The position numbers were made by a program, and so were the translations under genes. DNA of 64,000 nt, from contig CAZPIO010000001.1 in assembly GCA_964586235.1 (NCBI GenBank), positions 96,930 to 160,929 on the forward strand, given 5' to 3'. Positions 50,783-59,084 of this stretch are shown here, one piece after another (position 1 is the first letter of the stretch; each line of letters starts with the position of its first letter). The DNA is from JAUCQB01 sp964586235. Lineage in GTDB: Bacteria > Planctomycetota > Phycisphaerae > UBA1845 > PWPN01. The notes under the pieces are model-generated. The model saw only the letters and a list, made by a program, of their open reading frames with translations, was not told the DNA's origin and ran no database searches.

Positions 50783-51286
50783 ATGCGGTGCATAAGGAAC
50801 TATATGGGCTTTTCGGTCATGCCCAGGCTAGTCGCGTTCTGTTGCGTCAGTGCCCTGTCGGCCGGCTGTGATCCGGTGAGAACGACAATGCAGCCCGTCC
50901 TCCTTCGCGTGACTGCCTTGGACGCGGGCAACGTTGTGAAGAATGCTGATGTTTCACTGAAGTTCGATTACGGTGGGAACATACCCCCCACGCAGCAGCT
51001 AGCAGAAGCCCAGCGACCAACGTATCCGTGGTTTTCCGCTACGACTGGAGAAGATGGTACAGCCGAGGTCCCCGTGAAATGGACGATGCTCGACCGATCC
51101 GTTGGCTCTAACCCGCCGGCTTGGCGAGACCAGGTAACGGGTAAGTCTTATCTCGTCAGAGTGAGCAAGAATCAGACCCACGAGGTAAAAAACCTCATCA
51201 TGAACACCGGCGCATCGGTTCGGGGAGATGTCTTTACGGTCCAAGTTATCGGGATCCAAGAGCCGCGTTACGTCCGGACGGAATGA
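50783..51286 (+). CDS. Lipoprotein with transthyretin-like/carboxypeptidase-regulatory-like domain
   Basis: The start is ATG 50783 (MRCIRNYMGFSVMPRLVAFC), giving 167 residues; a frame from 50687 would add 32 residues without a signal. The signal ends in a lipobox (SALSAGC). The mature region LLRVTALDAGNVVKNADVSL, TGEDGTAEVPVKW and YLVRVSKN has the strand pattern of CarboxypepD_reg/transthyretin-like beta sandwiches. Function is unknown. It follows the candidate partner of mini-RHS 2 and may be a second accessory of the cassette or an unrelated envelope protein. Confidence 0.6.
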   Translation: MRCIRNYMGFSVMPRLVAFCCVSALSAGCDPVRTTMQPVLLRVTALDAGNVVKNADVSLKFDYGGNIPPTQQLAEAQRPTYPWFSATTGEDGTAEVPVKWTMLDRSVGSNPPAWRDQVTGKSYLVRVSKNQTHEVKNLIMNTGASVRGDVFTVQVIGIQEPRYVRTE

Positions 51287-51598
51287 AGCCCATCGGCATT
51301 TATCTTGGCGACCCCGCGAACGAGATTACGCTACCTCCGCCTTACGAACCCCATGCGAGCTGCCGGTCTCAATCATCAGTGTCGCAGATCCGGGTCACCA
51401 CCGCACCCCAGTATCCGATAGAGGCCCAATAAGGCAGCCGTTACCGTCGTACAGTCGGGTATGGTCGTGGTGCGACACAAATGTCGCAAAAGAATCTACG
51501 CAAATCGACCGGTGTCGGCTACAATGTCGCGATGGCAAGGGGCGGCGTGGGCCGGCCCGCAGAGTGTCAAATAGTAGATGTATACGTGGAGAACGTTA
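51287..51598. other. Intergenic stretch with TGTCGCA repeats
   Basis: No coding sequence is supported. The stretch contains the inverted repeat at 51471-51488 and further TGTCGC half-sites near 51386 and 51523. It probably includes the promoter of the small lipoprotein gene, which I cannot define. Confidence 0.4.
51471..51488. promoter_or_regulatory. Inverted repeat upstream of the Cys-rich lipoprotein gene
   Basis: TGCGACA-CAAA-TGTCGCA is a perfect 7-bp dyad with a 4-base spacer, about 110 bases upstream of the start at 51599. It could be an operator or a weak hairpin terminator followed by AAAGA. Confidence 0.4.
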
Positions 51599-51853
51599 AT
51601 GAGCCGAGTAATTCGTTGGTGTATGGCCGGGATCATGATGGTCGCCTTCGCCGGCTGTGCGGCGACTGACAAGGGAAGCGCGAAGAACGAGCCATGTTGC
51701 GGCGCGGCCGCCAAATGCCCTCTTGAAGAGGCCAGCGCTCCGAAGAACGCGGGCGGGGGCTCGAGCTGCCCGAAGGCCGCCGCCGAGGGATCAGGCTGTC
51801 ACAAGGCCGCGGGCGAGGGCTCGGGCTGCCCGCTGTCCGGCGAGAAGAAGTAG
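51599..51853 (+). CDS. Small Cys-rich lipoprotein with repeated GSGC units
   Basis: 84 residues. A lipoprotein signal (MAGIMMVAFAGC) is followed by CCGAAAKCPLEEA and then three imperfect repeats of the form (S)SC/GC-P/H-KAA-x-EGSGC. The regularly spaced Cys (about eight in the mature part) suggest metal binding or disulfide cross-links. The family is not recognised; small Cys-rich lipoproteins of this sort are scattered in planctomycetes. A strong terminator follows at 51894, so it is a monocistronic transcript. GGAGAACG lies upstream of the start. Confidence 0.65.
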   Translation: MSRVIRWCMAGIMMVAFAGCAATDKGSAKNEPCCGAAAKCPLEEASAPKNAGGGSSCPKAAAEGSGCHKAAGEGSGCPLSGEKK

Positions 51854-51893
51854 ACCGATCGCATTCGCCGGCCACGCTGTGCCGGTGTAAAAA

Positions 51894-51942
51894 GAGAAAC
51901 GACGACGCTCCTGTTCGCTTCAGGGGCGGCGTCGTTTCTTTT
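51894..51942 (+). terminator. Rho-independent terminator
   Basis: GAAACGACG (51896-51904) pairs with CGTCGTTTC (51930-51938), with further internal GC pairing, and is followed by TTTT. It ends the Cys-rich lipoprotein transcript. Since pckG converges from the right (stop at 52020), the hairpin may also act on that strand. Confidence 0.85.
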
Positions 51943-52019
51943 ACGCGACGGCATCGTGGCCGGCCGGTGCCAGCCCATTTCCAGTGGCATGCGGCGAGCA
52001 TGCCGCCCAGCCGGCGTGG

Positions 52020-53795
52020 TCAGGTCATCAGCCGGCGTTTCAGGCTATCCAGCTCGTCGCGCAGCGCATGCGGCAGCCGATCGTTGAACTTGTTGAAGAA
52101 CTCGGCGATATCCGCCGTCTCCCTGAGCCATGCCTCGCGGTCGACGGTCAGCAGCTCCAGCAGGACCTCTTCCGTCAGGTTCAGGCCGGCCAGGTCGATA
52201 GAGTCTTTCGTGGGGACGTAGCCGATCGGCGTGGCAGTCGCCTCGGCCTCTCCCCGGCACCGGGCCAGAATCCACTCCAAAACACGGAGGTTCTCTCCGT
52301 AGCCGGGCCAGAGGTACTGGCCGTCCACGTCCTGCCGGAACCAGTTCACGTGGAAGATCTTGGGCGGCCGGGTCATCTGTTGGCCCATCTGCAGCCACTG
52401 CATGAAGTACTCGGCCATGTTGTAACCGCAGAACGGAAGCATGGCCATCGGGTCCCGCCGGACCTCCCCGAGCTTGCCGTACTGGGCGGCCGTCCGTTCC
52501 GACGCCATCGTCGCCCCGATGAACACGCCGTGCTGCCAACTGTAAGACTGGTACACCAGCGGCGCCAGCCGCGCCCGTCGCCCCCCGAAAATGATGGCCG
52601 CGATGGGCACGCCGTGGTGGTGCTCCATGCGGTAGGTGTGCGACGGGCACTGCGCCAGCGGTGCAGTGAAGCGGGCATTGGGGTGCGCCGCCGGGACCGG
52701 CTTGCCGTCGGCATCGCGCATCTCGGGGGTCCAGGGATCACCCTTCCAGTCAGTGCCCTTGACCGGTGGATTGCCGTCGCCATCCTCCCACCACACGGTC
52801 TTGTTCTCAGTCAGCAGCACGTTGGTGAAGATGGTGTTTCGGCGGACGGTGGCCATGGCATTCGGATTGGTCTTGGTGTTGGTTCCGGGAGCCACGCCGA
52901 ACATGCCCGTCTCGGGATTGATGCCCCACAGAGCCCCGTCGGTATCGATACGCATCCAGGCGATGTCGTCGCCCACGGTCCAGACACGGTAGCCCTTGCG
53001 GGTCATGGACTCAGGGGGGATGAGCATGGCGAGATTCGTCTTGCCGCAGGCACTCGGAAAGGCGGCAGCGATGTAATCGATGCGGCCCTGCGGGTCCTCG
53101 ATGCCCAGGATCAGCATGTGCTCGGCCAGCCAGCCCTCCTTCCGGGCGGCGCAGCTCGCCAGCCGCAAAGCCATGCACTTCTTGCTCAGCAGGACGTTGC
53201 CCCCGTAACCCGACCCGACGCTCCAGATGGTGTTGTCCTGCGGGAAGTGCAGGATCAGCCGGCGCTTCTCGTCCAGGTCGGCCTTGCCGTGAAGGCACTT
53301 GGTGAATTCGCCGTCCGTGCCCAGCTTGTCCAGAACGGCCTGGCCGCAGCGGACCATGATCAGCATGTTGAGGACCACGTAGATGCTGTCGGTGAGCTCC
53401 ACGCCGTACTTGGAAAACACCGATCCGACCGGCCCGAGTGAGAACGGGATGACGTACATGGTCCGGCCCTTCATCGAGCCCTTGAAGATCTCGCCGGCGC
53501 GGCGATAACCCTCCTCGGGGCTCATCCAGTTGTTGGTGGGGCCGGTGTCCTCCTGCCTGGGCGTGCAGAGGTACGTCAGGTGTTCGGTGCGGGCAACATC
53601 GTTCTTGGCCGTGCGATGGAAGTAGCATCCGGGGTACTTCTTCTGGTTGAGCTTGACCAGCTCTCCGCTGGCCACGGCCTCGGCCGTGAGCTGCTCGCGC
53701 TGAGCATCGCTGCCGTCGATCCACACGATCTTGTCCGGCTGGCACATGGCGGCCATTTCCTGGACCCAAGCATTCAGTTTCGCATGATTAGTCAT
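52020..53795 (-). CDS. pckG: Phosphoenolpyruvate carboxykinase (GTP)
   Basis: The enzyme converts oxaloacetate and GTP to PEP, CO2 and GDP in gluconeogenesis. The start is ATG 53793-53795 (MTNHAKLNAWVQEMAAMCQP) with GAGGTG upstream, giving 591 residues; an upstream frame adds a non-family extension. Diagnostic GTP-PEPCK sequence includes AAFPSACGKTNLAMLIPP (P-loop with the hyper-reactive Cys), VGDDIAWMRID (Mn site), NPETGMFGVAPGTN, and IFGGRRARLAPLVYQSYSWQ followed by HGVFIGATMASE. These differ from the ATP-dependent family (GLSGTGKT). The gene stands alone between convergent and divergent neighbours. Confidence 0.96.
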   Translation of the reverse strand: MTNHAKLNAWVQEMAAMCQPDKIVWIDGSDAQREQLTAEAVASGELVKLNQKKYPGCYFHRTAKNDVARTEHLTYLCTPRQEDTGPTNNWMSPEEGYRRAGEIFKGSMKGRTMYVIPFSLGPVGSVFSKYGVELTDSIYVVLNMLIMVRCGQAVLDKLGTDGEFTKCLHGKADLDEKRRLILHFPQDNTIWSVGSGYGGNVLLSKKCMALRLASCAARKEGWLAEHMLILGIEDPQGRIDYIAAAFPSACGKTNLAMLIPPESMTRKGYRVWTVGDDIAWMRIDTDGALWGINPETGMFGVAPGTNTKTNPNAMATVRRNTIFTNVLLTENKTVWWEDGDGNPPVKGTDWKGDPWTPEMRDADGKPVPAAHPNARFTAPLAQCPSHTYRMEHHHGVPIAAIIFGGRRARLAPLVYQSYSWQHGVFIGATMASERTAAQYGKLGEVRRDPMAMLPFCGYNMAEYFMQWLQMGQQMTRPPKIFHVNWFRQDVDGQYLWPGYGENLRVLEWILARCRGEAEATATPIGYVPTKDSIDLAGLNLTEEVLLELLTVDREAWLRETADIAEFFNKFNDRLPHALRDELDSLKRRLMT

Positions 53796-54190
53796 CGCCT
53801 CACCTCGTTCAGATTGTCTGACGAACCGTTCTCCTTGTCCCTGGCCGGTCGTTCTCTTCTCGCGCGGCTGCCCGTCCGGCCTGACCTGCCGGGCCGTCGC
53901 CACTTATCCGGCCGGGGCGTCACAAGCGCGCAGACTCCCGCGGCCGGAATCGACCTTTCTCTTGCCTGATGAACCTGTTGGGGTCCCGGAATCACGCCAG
54001 ACCGACGTCTCGCACGGCTGGCACAGCGATGGGAAACCGGTCCTGCTCGCCCGCCGGGCCGGTTCATGTCTGCCTCAGGGCGGTCCGAAAGTCCACAGGC
54101 AGAAGAGCATAGTACGGCAAGGCCGCGATTCGGGCAAGCGCCCTGGGCCGCGCCCTGCGCAAGGGTCAGGCTATTCACCCTCATTGGGGA
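53796..54190. other. Intergenic stretch upstream of pckG
   Basis: 395 bases without a gene I can support. It should contain the pckG promoter and the end of the polysaccharide lyase transcript; no hairpin with a T-run or clear -35/-10 pair is visible. Confidence 0.4.
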
Positions 54191-57100
54191 TCAATCCCCC
54201 GAGGGCGAGCCCATCCATCGCCATTCGTTGATCGTGGCCGACTGGTTCGCCGGATCGATCCGCTCGATGACCGCCCGAAGCCGGTTGGCCTTGACGCGGT
54301 CGAAGGAGATAGTCGCCGACGGCCGGTCGGACGCGGTCTCGAATCGGTCGAGTAGCTTCCAGTCGTTGGCAGCGCCGTCCCATGCCTCCAGGCGCCCGGC
54401 CGCAGGCAGGCCGGTGCGGATTTCCATCCGCGTCATGCTGGCCGAGTTCGGCAAGCGAACCTCCAACCACTGCGGCATGGGCAAACCGGGCAGCGAGACC
54501 CAACCGGTGTTGATGTCGCCGTCGAGAGCGTCCACGCCGTCGGTCCAGGAGCTGCTCGCCCGGGTGCGAACGTTGTCCTGGAAGACCTGTGCATTGGAGG
54601 CTGCCACCGGGATCAAATCCGAGCCCGGATTCGCATGGCGAACCTCAGGCGAACCGAACGTCAACCGAGTCTGACCGGCGGGCACAGCAAAGGACACGGT
54701 GTGACCGTCCCGGCTCGCCTTGATCGGGGCACCTTCGGCGTAGACGTCATCGACCGGTTCACGCAGACCCACCGTCAGACGCACGGGCGACGGGGTTGAT
54801 ACCTGGGCGCACGGCCTGGCTCCAAGTTCAATCGCCATGTCGACGGGCTGACTGGTGCGAATCAGTTCGCGAGCATCCACAGACAACCTCATCCCCGCGA
54901 GCATGACTGCACACAACGATCCGTCTGCACCTTCGCACTTCGAGACAGCCGCCAAGCGAGCATCGGACCTGGCCGCGAGGTTGTCCTCCAGGGCCGGCAT
55001 GCTGTCGGCGACAACCGCGAAACCCGACCGTTCGCGGGGTGGCGGCAGTCTCCAACCGGTACGCGGATTGAGGACCGGCTGCGCGCCGGGTCTGGGGGAA
55101 CTGGTCTGGCGCGTCTGCGGGCTCTGTGATGGTGCCGCAGACCCTTGGGTGGCCTGATGAGTCTTTGCCAACCTGGCCGGCCATCGGCACACCATGACGA
55201 GCATGGCTTGCTCAACGGGTGCACCGGCGTTGAACCGCACGTATTTGCGGGGCAGCGTGCGGTGGTAGCCGTCCTGGATCACGGCCTTCAGATCCGCACC
55301 CCCCGCCACCTGGATTCTCACGCTGGACGGACCACGACCAATGGTCAACTCGTCCCGTCCAGTCAGTTCGAACGGGTTCTCGGGATGCAGCACGAGGTCA
55401 AAGCGGCGTTGCCCTTTGGCGACGAGATTGTCGTGAACAACAACTGCATCAGGCAGCATCACCACGTCGCGGGTCCAGGATTCCAGTTTGTCGGGATAGG
55501 CGGCCTTGAGTTGACCGGAGACGCCGCTGATCAGTCCCGCACCGACAGCTCCGAGCATCTGCCCGTCGGCGCGGGTCTGGTTTTCGTTGTCAACCATGAC
55601 CACGTTGTGCGCGGCGGTCCAGGCCAGGTGCTTCCCGTAGATGGGACTGTTGTAGTTGGTTGAACCAGAGTCGATGATCGTCGGCCCGCCCGCCCCGAAG
55701 AGGTAGAACGTGCCGATGTCATGATGCCCGCGGTTCTGATGGAACTTGATGGCGGCCATGGGGTCGCCGGGGCCCCAGCCTTGTCTCATGATCACCTGGC
55801 CGATATCCCGGAAGATGCGCATCGAGCCGTCGCCCAGTGGTGCTTTCTCGGTCAGCGTCTCGTCGCTCCAGAGCAGCATGCGCGGCGTGCTGGGCACCGG
55901 GCAAATGCGGCGATAGAGCCAGGCCGCCAAGCCGTCGCCGCGATTCCTCATCAGGCAGGCCAGCAGGTCGCCGTACCAGGCAGTGGTCCCGCCTTCGTCG
56001 CCGAAGTCGATCAGGGCGGACTTGATGGCCCCATTCTCCTGCCAGGCCATGATGCTCCAGGCCATGTGATCGAGCAGGTTCTCCGGCACGTGGGTGAACA
56101 GGTTCTCGCCGGTGACCCGCCGCAGCGAATTGGCGAAGTCGCACACGTAACGCGTGCCGTAGTTCATGTAGCCGATGCTCTCCTTGTAGCCGCCGTCGCG
56201 CCCGAAGTTGGGCTCGGAGGGTCCAATGACCGGGATAGGCTTCGGACGATTCACCGGCCAGGGGTTGTCGACGTACCAATCCCCGCCGCGGTCGTGCAGC
56301 CAGGCACGGACCCGGTTGCGGACCAGGCGAGCCCACTGCGGGGCCTCGGGGTGCTCGTCGAGAATGGCCAAAGCCCCCAGGCCGGCGGAAGCCGAGCAGA
56401 CCATGACCCAGTTGCCAGTGGGCACCTGGTGGCGCGGGATCTGTGACGAGCCGACCGGATCGGCCCAGTCGTGTACCAGCATGCGGATACCCTTTTCGGC
56501 CAGGGCGTGGCGAACCGTCTCACGCTGGGTATCGGTCAGGTGCGGATAGAGCAGGTCGTAGCCGACGGCGACGGCCTCGGTCATCATCGCGGTCTCCAGG
56601 GCCGATCGCCACGGAGGATCGAAGTGCTTCGGGTTGTCAAAGAGCGGCCCCAGCCAGCGTTCATACACGCAGGCCGTCATGAGCATCTCGACGCCCTTGC
56701 GGACGAGACGCTCGTCGCCGGTGATCACGGCCACGAAGGCGACGTTTTCGAGATGCCGGTGATACCAGCCGGCACAGGTGCTGTAGTTGCCGTGCTGGCC
56801 TACGCCGCCTTTGGCGTAGGATTCGGTCACCGGCTCCAGTTCCAGGGCACTGTACGCGGCGTTGAGCTGATACTGCCAGCCGCGCCGAAAATGATCGGAC
56901 CCGGCGATCTTGTCGCGTACCGACTGCACCTCCGAAGGGCTGAGCAACAGGTAAGGATGACTCAGACCGGCTGGCGAAACGACTGCATCAGCGTCCTTGT
57001 CCGAAATGAAGAAGGTCCGGTAGTTGGCCGCGGGCGTCGTAAAGCCGCTGTCGTCGCCGCAGAAAGCACGCCAGTAGTATTGACCGTCAGGCAACGGTTC

Positions 57101-57451
57101 GCCCGCGAGCGGGACCAGCACCACTGGGGTGATGCCGGAGGTGTCGGCCACCCTGAACTCAATCATGGTCAGCGGCCTGCTGAAGTCGGCGTCGCGAGCG
57201 AGTTCGACGCGGTATCTCGTGGCCGGGAATCGACCGTTGATGCGAAAAGCGGGGCTGCGTTCGGTGATGGTCTCGTAGTCCGAGGGCCAGATCGGCAGCG
57301 GCGGCTGGATTCTCAATTCGATCCCGCCGACGGGAATGTCCCCGGTGGCACACGCACTGTGAACGCGGGCCAGAGAAATAGCGACCGCACACAACAGCGC
57401 CAGTGCCGGATGAAGAATTGAGAATCGGCAACGCGCTTGTGACTCAACCAT
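54191..57451 (-). CDS. Exported heparinase II/III-like polysaccharide lyase with C-terminal discoidin-like domain
   Basis: The start is ATG 57449-57451 (MVESQARCRFSILHPALALL), giving 1086 residues with a signal peptide ending near SACA. An N-terminal fibronectin-like beta domain (about 40-130) is followed by an (alpha/alpha) toroid with SHPYLLLSPSEVQSVRDKIA, HRHLENVAFVAVITGD and GNWVMVCSASAGLGALAIL. The heparinase II/III beta-sandwich region shows IKFHQNRGHHDIGTFYLFGA and DSGSTNYNSPIYGK. A Pro/Ser/Gln-rich linker (about 745-785) precedes further beta sequence and an F5/8-C-like domain (about 930-1086; WTDGVDALDGDINTGWVSL, PQWLEVRLPNSASMTRMEIR). It probably degrades uronic-acid-containing glycans by beta-elimination; the exact substrate is unknown. 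Confidence 0.85.
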   Translation of the reverse strand: MVESQARCRFSILHPALALLCAVAISLARVHSACATGDIPVGGIELRIQPPLPIWPSDYETITERSPAFRINGRFPATRYRVELARDADFSRPLTMIEFRVADTSGITPVVLVPLAGEPLPDGQYYWRAFCGDDSGFTTPAANYRTFFISDKDADAVVSPAGLSHPYLLLSPSEVQSVRDKIAGSDHFRRGWQYQLNAAYSALELEPVTESYAKGGVGQHGNYSTCAGWYHRHLENVAFVAVITGDERLVRKGVEMLMTACVYERWLGPLFDNPKHFDPPWRSALETAMMTEAVAVGYDLLYPHLTDTQRETVRHALAEKGIRMLVHDWADPVGSSQIPRHQVPTGNWVMVCSASAGLGALAILDEHPEAPQWARLVRNRVRAWLHDRGGDWYVDNPWPVNRPKPIPVIGPSEPNFGRDGGYKESIGYMNYGTRYVCDFANSLRRVTGENLFTHVPENLLDHMAWSIMAWQENGAIKSALIDFGDEGGTTAWYGDLLACLMRNRGDGLAAWLYRRICPVPSTPRMLLWSDETLTEKAPLGDGSMRIFRDIGQVIMRQGWGPGDPMAAIKFHQNRGHHDIGTFYLFGAGGPTIIDSGSTNYNSPIYGKHLAWTAAHNVVMVDNENQTRADGQMLGAVGAGLISGVSGQLKAAYPDKLESWTRDVVMLPDAVVVHDNLVAKGQRRFDLVLHPENPFELTGRDELTIGRGPSSVRIQVAGGADLKAVIQDGYHRTLPRKYVRFNAGAPVEQAMLVMVCRWPARLAKTHQATQGSAAPSQSPQTRQTSSPRPGAQPVLNPRTGWRLPPPRERSGFAVVADSMPALEDNLAARSDARLAAVSKCEGADGSLCAVMLAGMRLSVDARELIRTSQPVDMAIELGARPCAQVSTPSPVRLTVGLREPVDDVYAEGAPIKASRDGHTVSFAVPAGQTRLTFGSPEVRHANPGSDLIPVAASNAQVFQDNVRTRASSSWTDGVDALDGDINTGWVSLPGLPMPQWLEVRLPNSASMTRMEIRTGLPAAGRLEAWDGAANDWKLLDRFETASDRPSATISFDRVKANRLRAVIERIDPANQSATINEWRWMGSPSGD

Positions 57452-57685
57452 GTCGTGTCTTCCTCGAGACATCTCCCGTGCCTGCCAGGCCGCATCGCCG
57501 TGGCGACGGACGGACGAACACTATACCACCTCCGCGGCTATCTGCCGCGCGTCGGTTATCGGGCTCGCCGGCCACCTCAAGCGACCGCTGCCGATCACCG
57601 ATGACCGGTATGTGCCCAGATCCGTGCAGTCGTTCTGCGCGGAGGCCGCCGCAGCATCGTTTTTATCGACCCCAAGGAGGTAAGG

Positions 57686-59011
57686 ATGTCGCCCAACAGC
57701 GCCGTGATGGAGCCACCGGAGCAGACCGCCGCCAACCAGATCACGAACATCTATCAGCCCAGCCCTCCGCAGACGTTGGAGGAGGCCGGCCTGACCAACG
57801 AGATGGTCGATGCCCTGGTCTTCAAATACCTGTTGAACGTCGGTTCTGCGGCGGGGGCCAAGATCGCCTCGACGCTGGCTCTGCCCCATCCGCTGGTGGT
57901 CGAGCGCCTGACCGATCTGAAGAAACAGCAGCTTCTGGGCTATGTCGGAAACGCCAACATGGGCGACTTCACCTACACGCTCAGCGAAGCCGGCCGCGAA
58001 CGTGCACGGAGTTTCATGGAAGAGAGCATGTACTTCGGCGCTGCCCCGGTGCCGCTGAGCCAGTACTGCGAGGCGGTCAAGGTCCAGTCGATCACCCACG
58101 AGAAACCCGGACCCGAACAGCTTCGCACGGCGTTCTCTGACCTGCTGATCAACGAGAAGATGTTCTCGACGCTCGGTCCGGCGATCAATTCGGGCCGCGG
58201 CCTGTTCCTGTACGGCCCGCCCGGCAACGGCAAGACCAGCATCGCCGAGCGGATCACCTACTGCTTCGGCACCGAGATCCTGATCCCGTACGCGATCCAC
58301 GTCGACGGCTTCATCGTCAGGCTCTTCGACCCGGAAATACACGATAGAGTGCCGACGCCAAAGGCGACGCTGTTCAAGAGCGCGCCGGTCGATGAGCGTT
58401 GGGTGAGGATCAAGCGGCCGACCGTCATCGTCGGCGGCGAGTTGACCATGGACCAGCTCGAAATCCGTTGGAACCCGACCACCCGCGTCAGCGAAGCCTC
58501 CATGCAGCTCAAGAGCAACTGCGGCACGCTGGTGATCGACGACTTCGGCCGGCAGCGGATGAACCCCTTCGAACTCCTCAACCGCTGGATCGTGCCCCTG
58601 GAAAAGCGATTCGACTTCCTGGCCCTGGCCAACGGTGTCAAGATCCAGGTGCCCTTCGACCAGCTCCTCATCTTCTCGACCAACCTCGAGCCGAAGGACC
58701 TCGTGGATGACGCGTTCCTGCGACGTATCCCCTACAAGGTACGCGTGGGTAACCCCAGCGAAGAGGAATACCGCACCCTCATGCGCATGATGACCGACGC
58801 CGTCGGCATGTCGTACGACGATGCCCTGGTCACCAAGCTGATCCAGAAGCACTACACCGAGGTCGGACGCCCGTTCCGCTGCTGCCAGCCGCGAGACTTG
58901 GTGATGCTCTCGAAAAACTACTGCGAATACAACAAGATCCCCGTTCACCTCGACGAGGAGACCCTCGACTACGCCGTCGATGTATACTTCACGGTGATGG
59001 AGGGGACGTGA
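57686..59011 (+). CDS. AAA ATPase with N-terminal winged-helix-like domain
   Basis: 441 residues from ATG 57686, preceded by an ideal AAGGAGGT. Residues about 35-110 resemble a winged helix (LTNEMVDALVFKYLLNVGSA, ERLTDLKKQQLLGYVGNANM). The AAA core has Walker A YGPPGNGKTSIAERI (about residue 178), Walker B LVIDDFGRQ (about 282), sensor 1 IFSTNLEPKDLVDDAFLRRI with an arginine-finger candidate, and a C-terminal lid (CQPRDLVMLSKNYC). No membrane segment is seen. The family is common in planctomycetes and some deltaproteobacteria but has no assigned role that I know of. It stands alone; a hairpin lies after the stop. Confidence 0.8.
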   Translation: MSPNSAVMEPPEQTAANQITNIYQPSPPQTLEEAGLTNEMVDALVFKYLLNVGSAAGAKIASTLALPHPLVVERLTDLKKQQLLGYVGNANMGDFTYTLSEAGRERARSFMEESMYFGAAPVPLSQYCEAVKVQSITHEKPGPEQLRTAFSDLLINEKMFSTLGPAINSGRGLFLYGPPGNGKTSIAERITYCFGTEILIPYAIHVDGFIVRLFDPEIHDRVPTPKATLFKSAPVDERWVRIKRPTVIVGGELTMDQLEIRWNPTTRVSEASMQLKSNCGTLVIDDFGRQRMNPFELLNRWIVPLEKRFDFLALANGVKIQVPFDQLLIFSTNLEPKDLVDDAFLRRIPYKVRVGNPSEEEYRTLMRMMTDAVGMSYDDALVTKLIQKHYTEVGRPFRCCQPRDLVMLSKNYCEYNKIPVHLDEETLDYAVDVYFTVMEGT

Positions 59012-59020
59012 TACGCAGCA

Positions 59021-59057
59021 GGCCCCGGCTCGCAGCGAATGCCTGCGAGCCGAGGCC
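59021..59057. terminator. Hairpin in the convergent gap between the AAA and secDF genes
   Basis: GGCCCCGGCTCGCAG (59021-59035) and CTGCGAGCCGAGGCC (59043-59057) pair at 14 of 15 positions with a 7-base loop. There is no T-run; its place between two converging genes suggests a shared terminator. Confidence 0.5.
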
Positions 59058-59084
59058 CGTGAACGATCAACCCATCCGCCGGGA

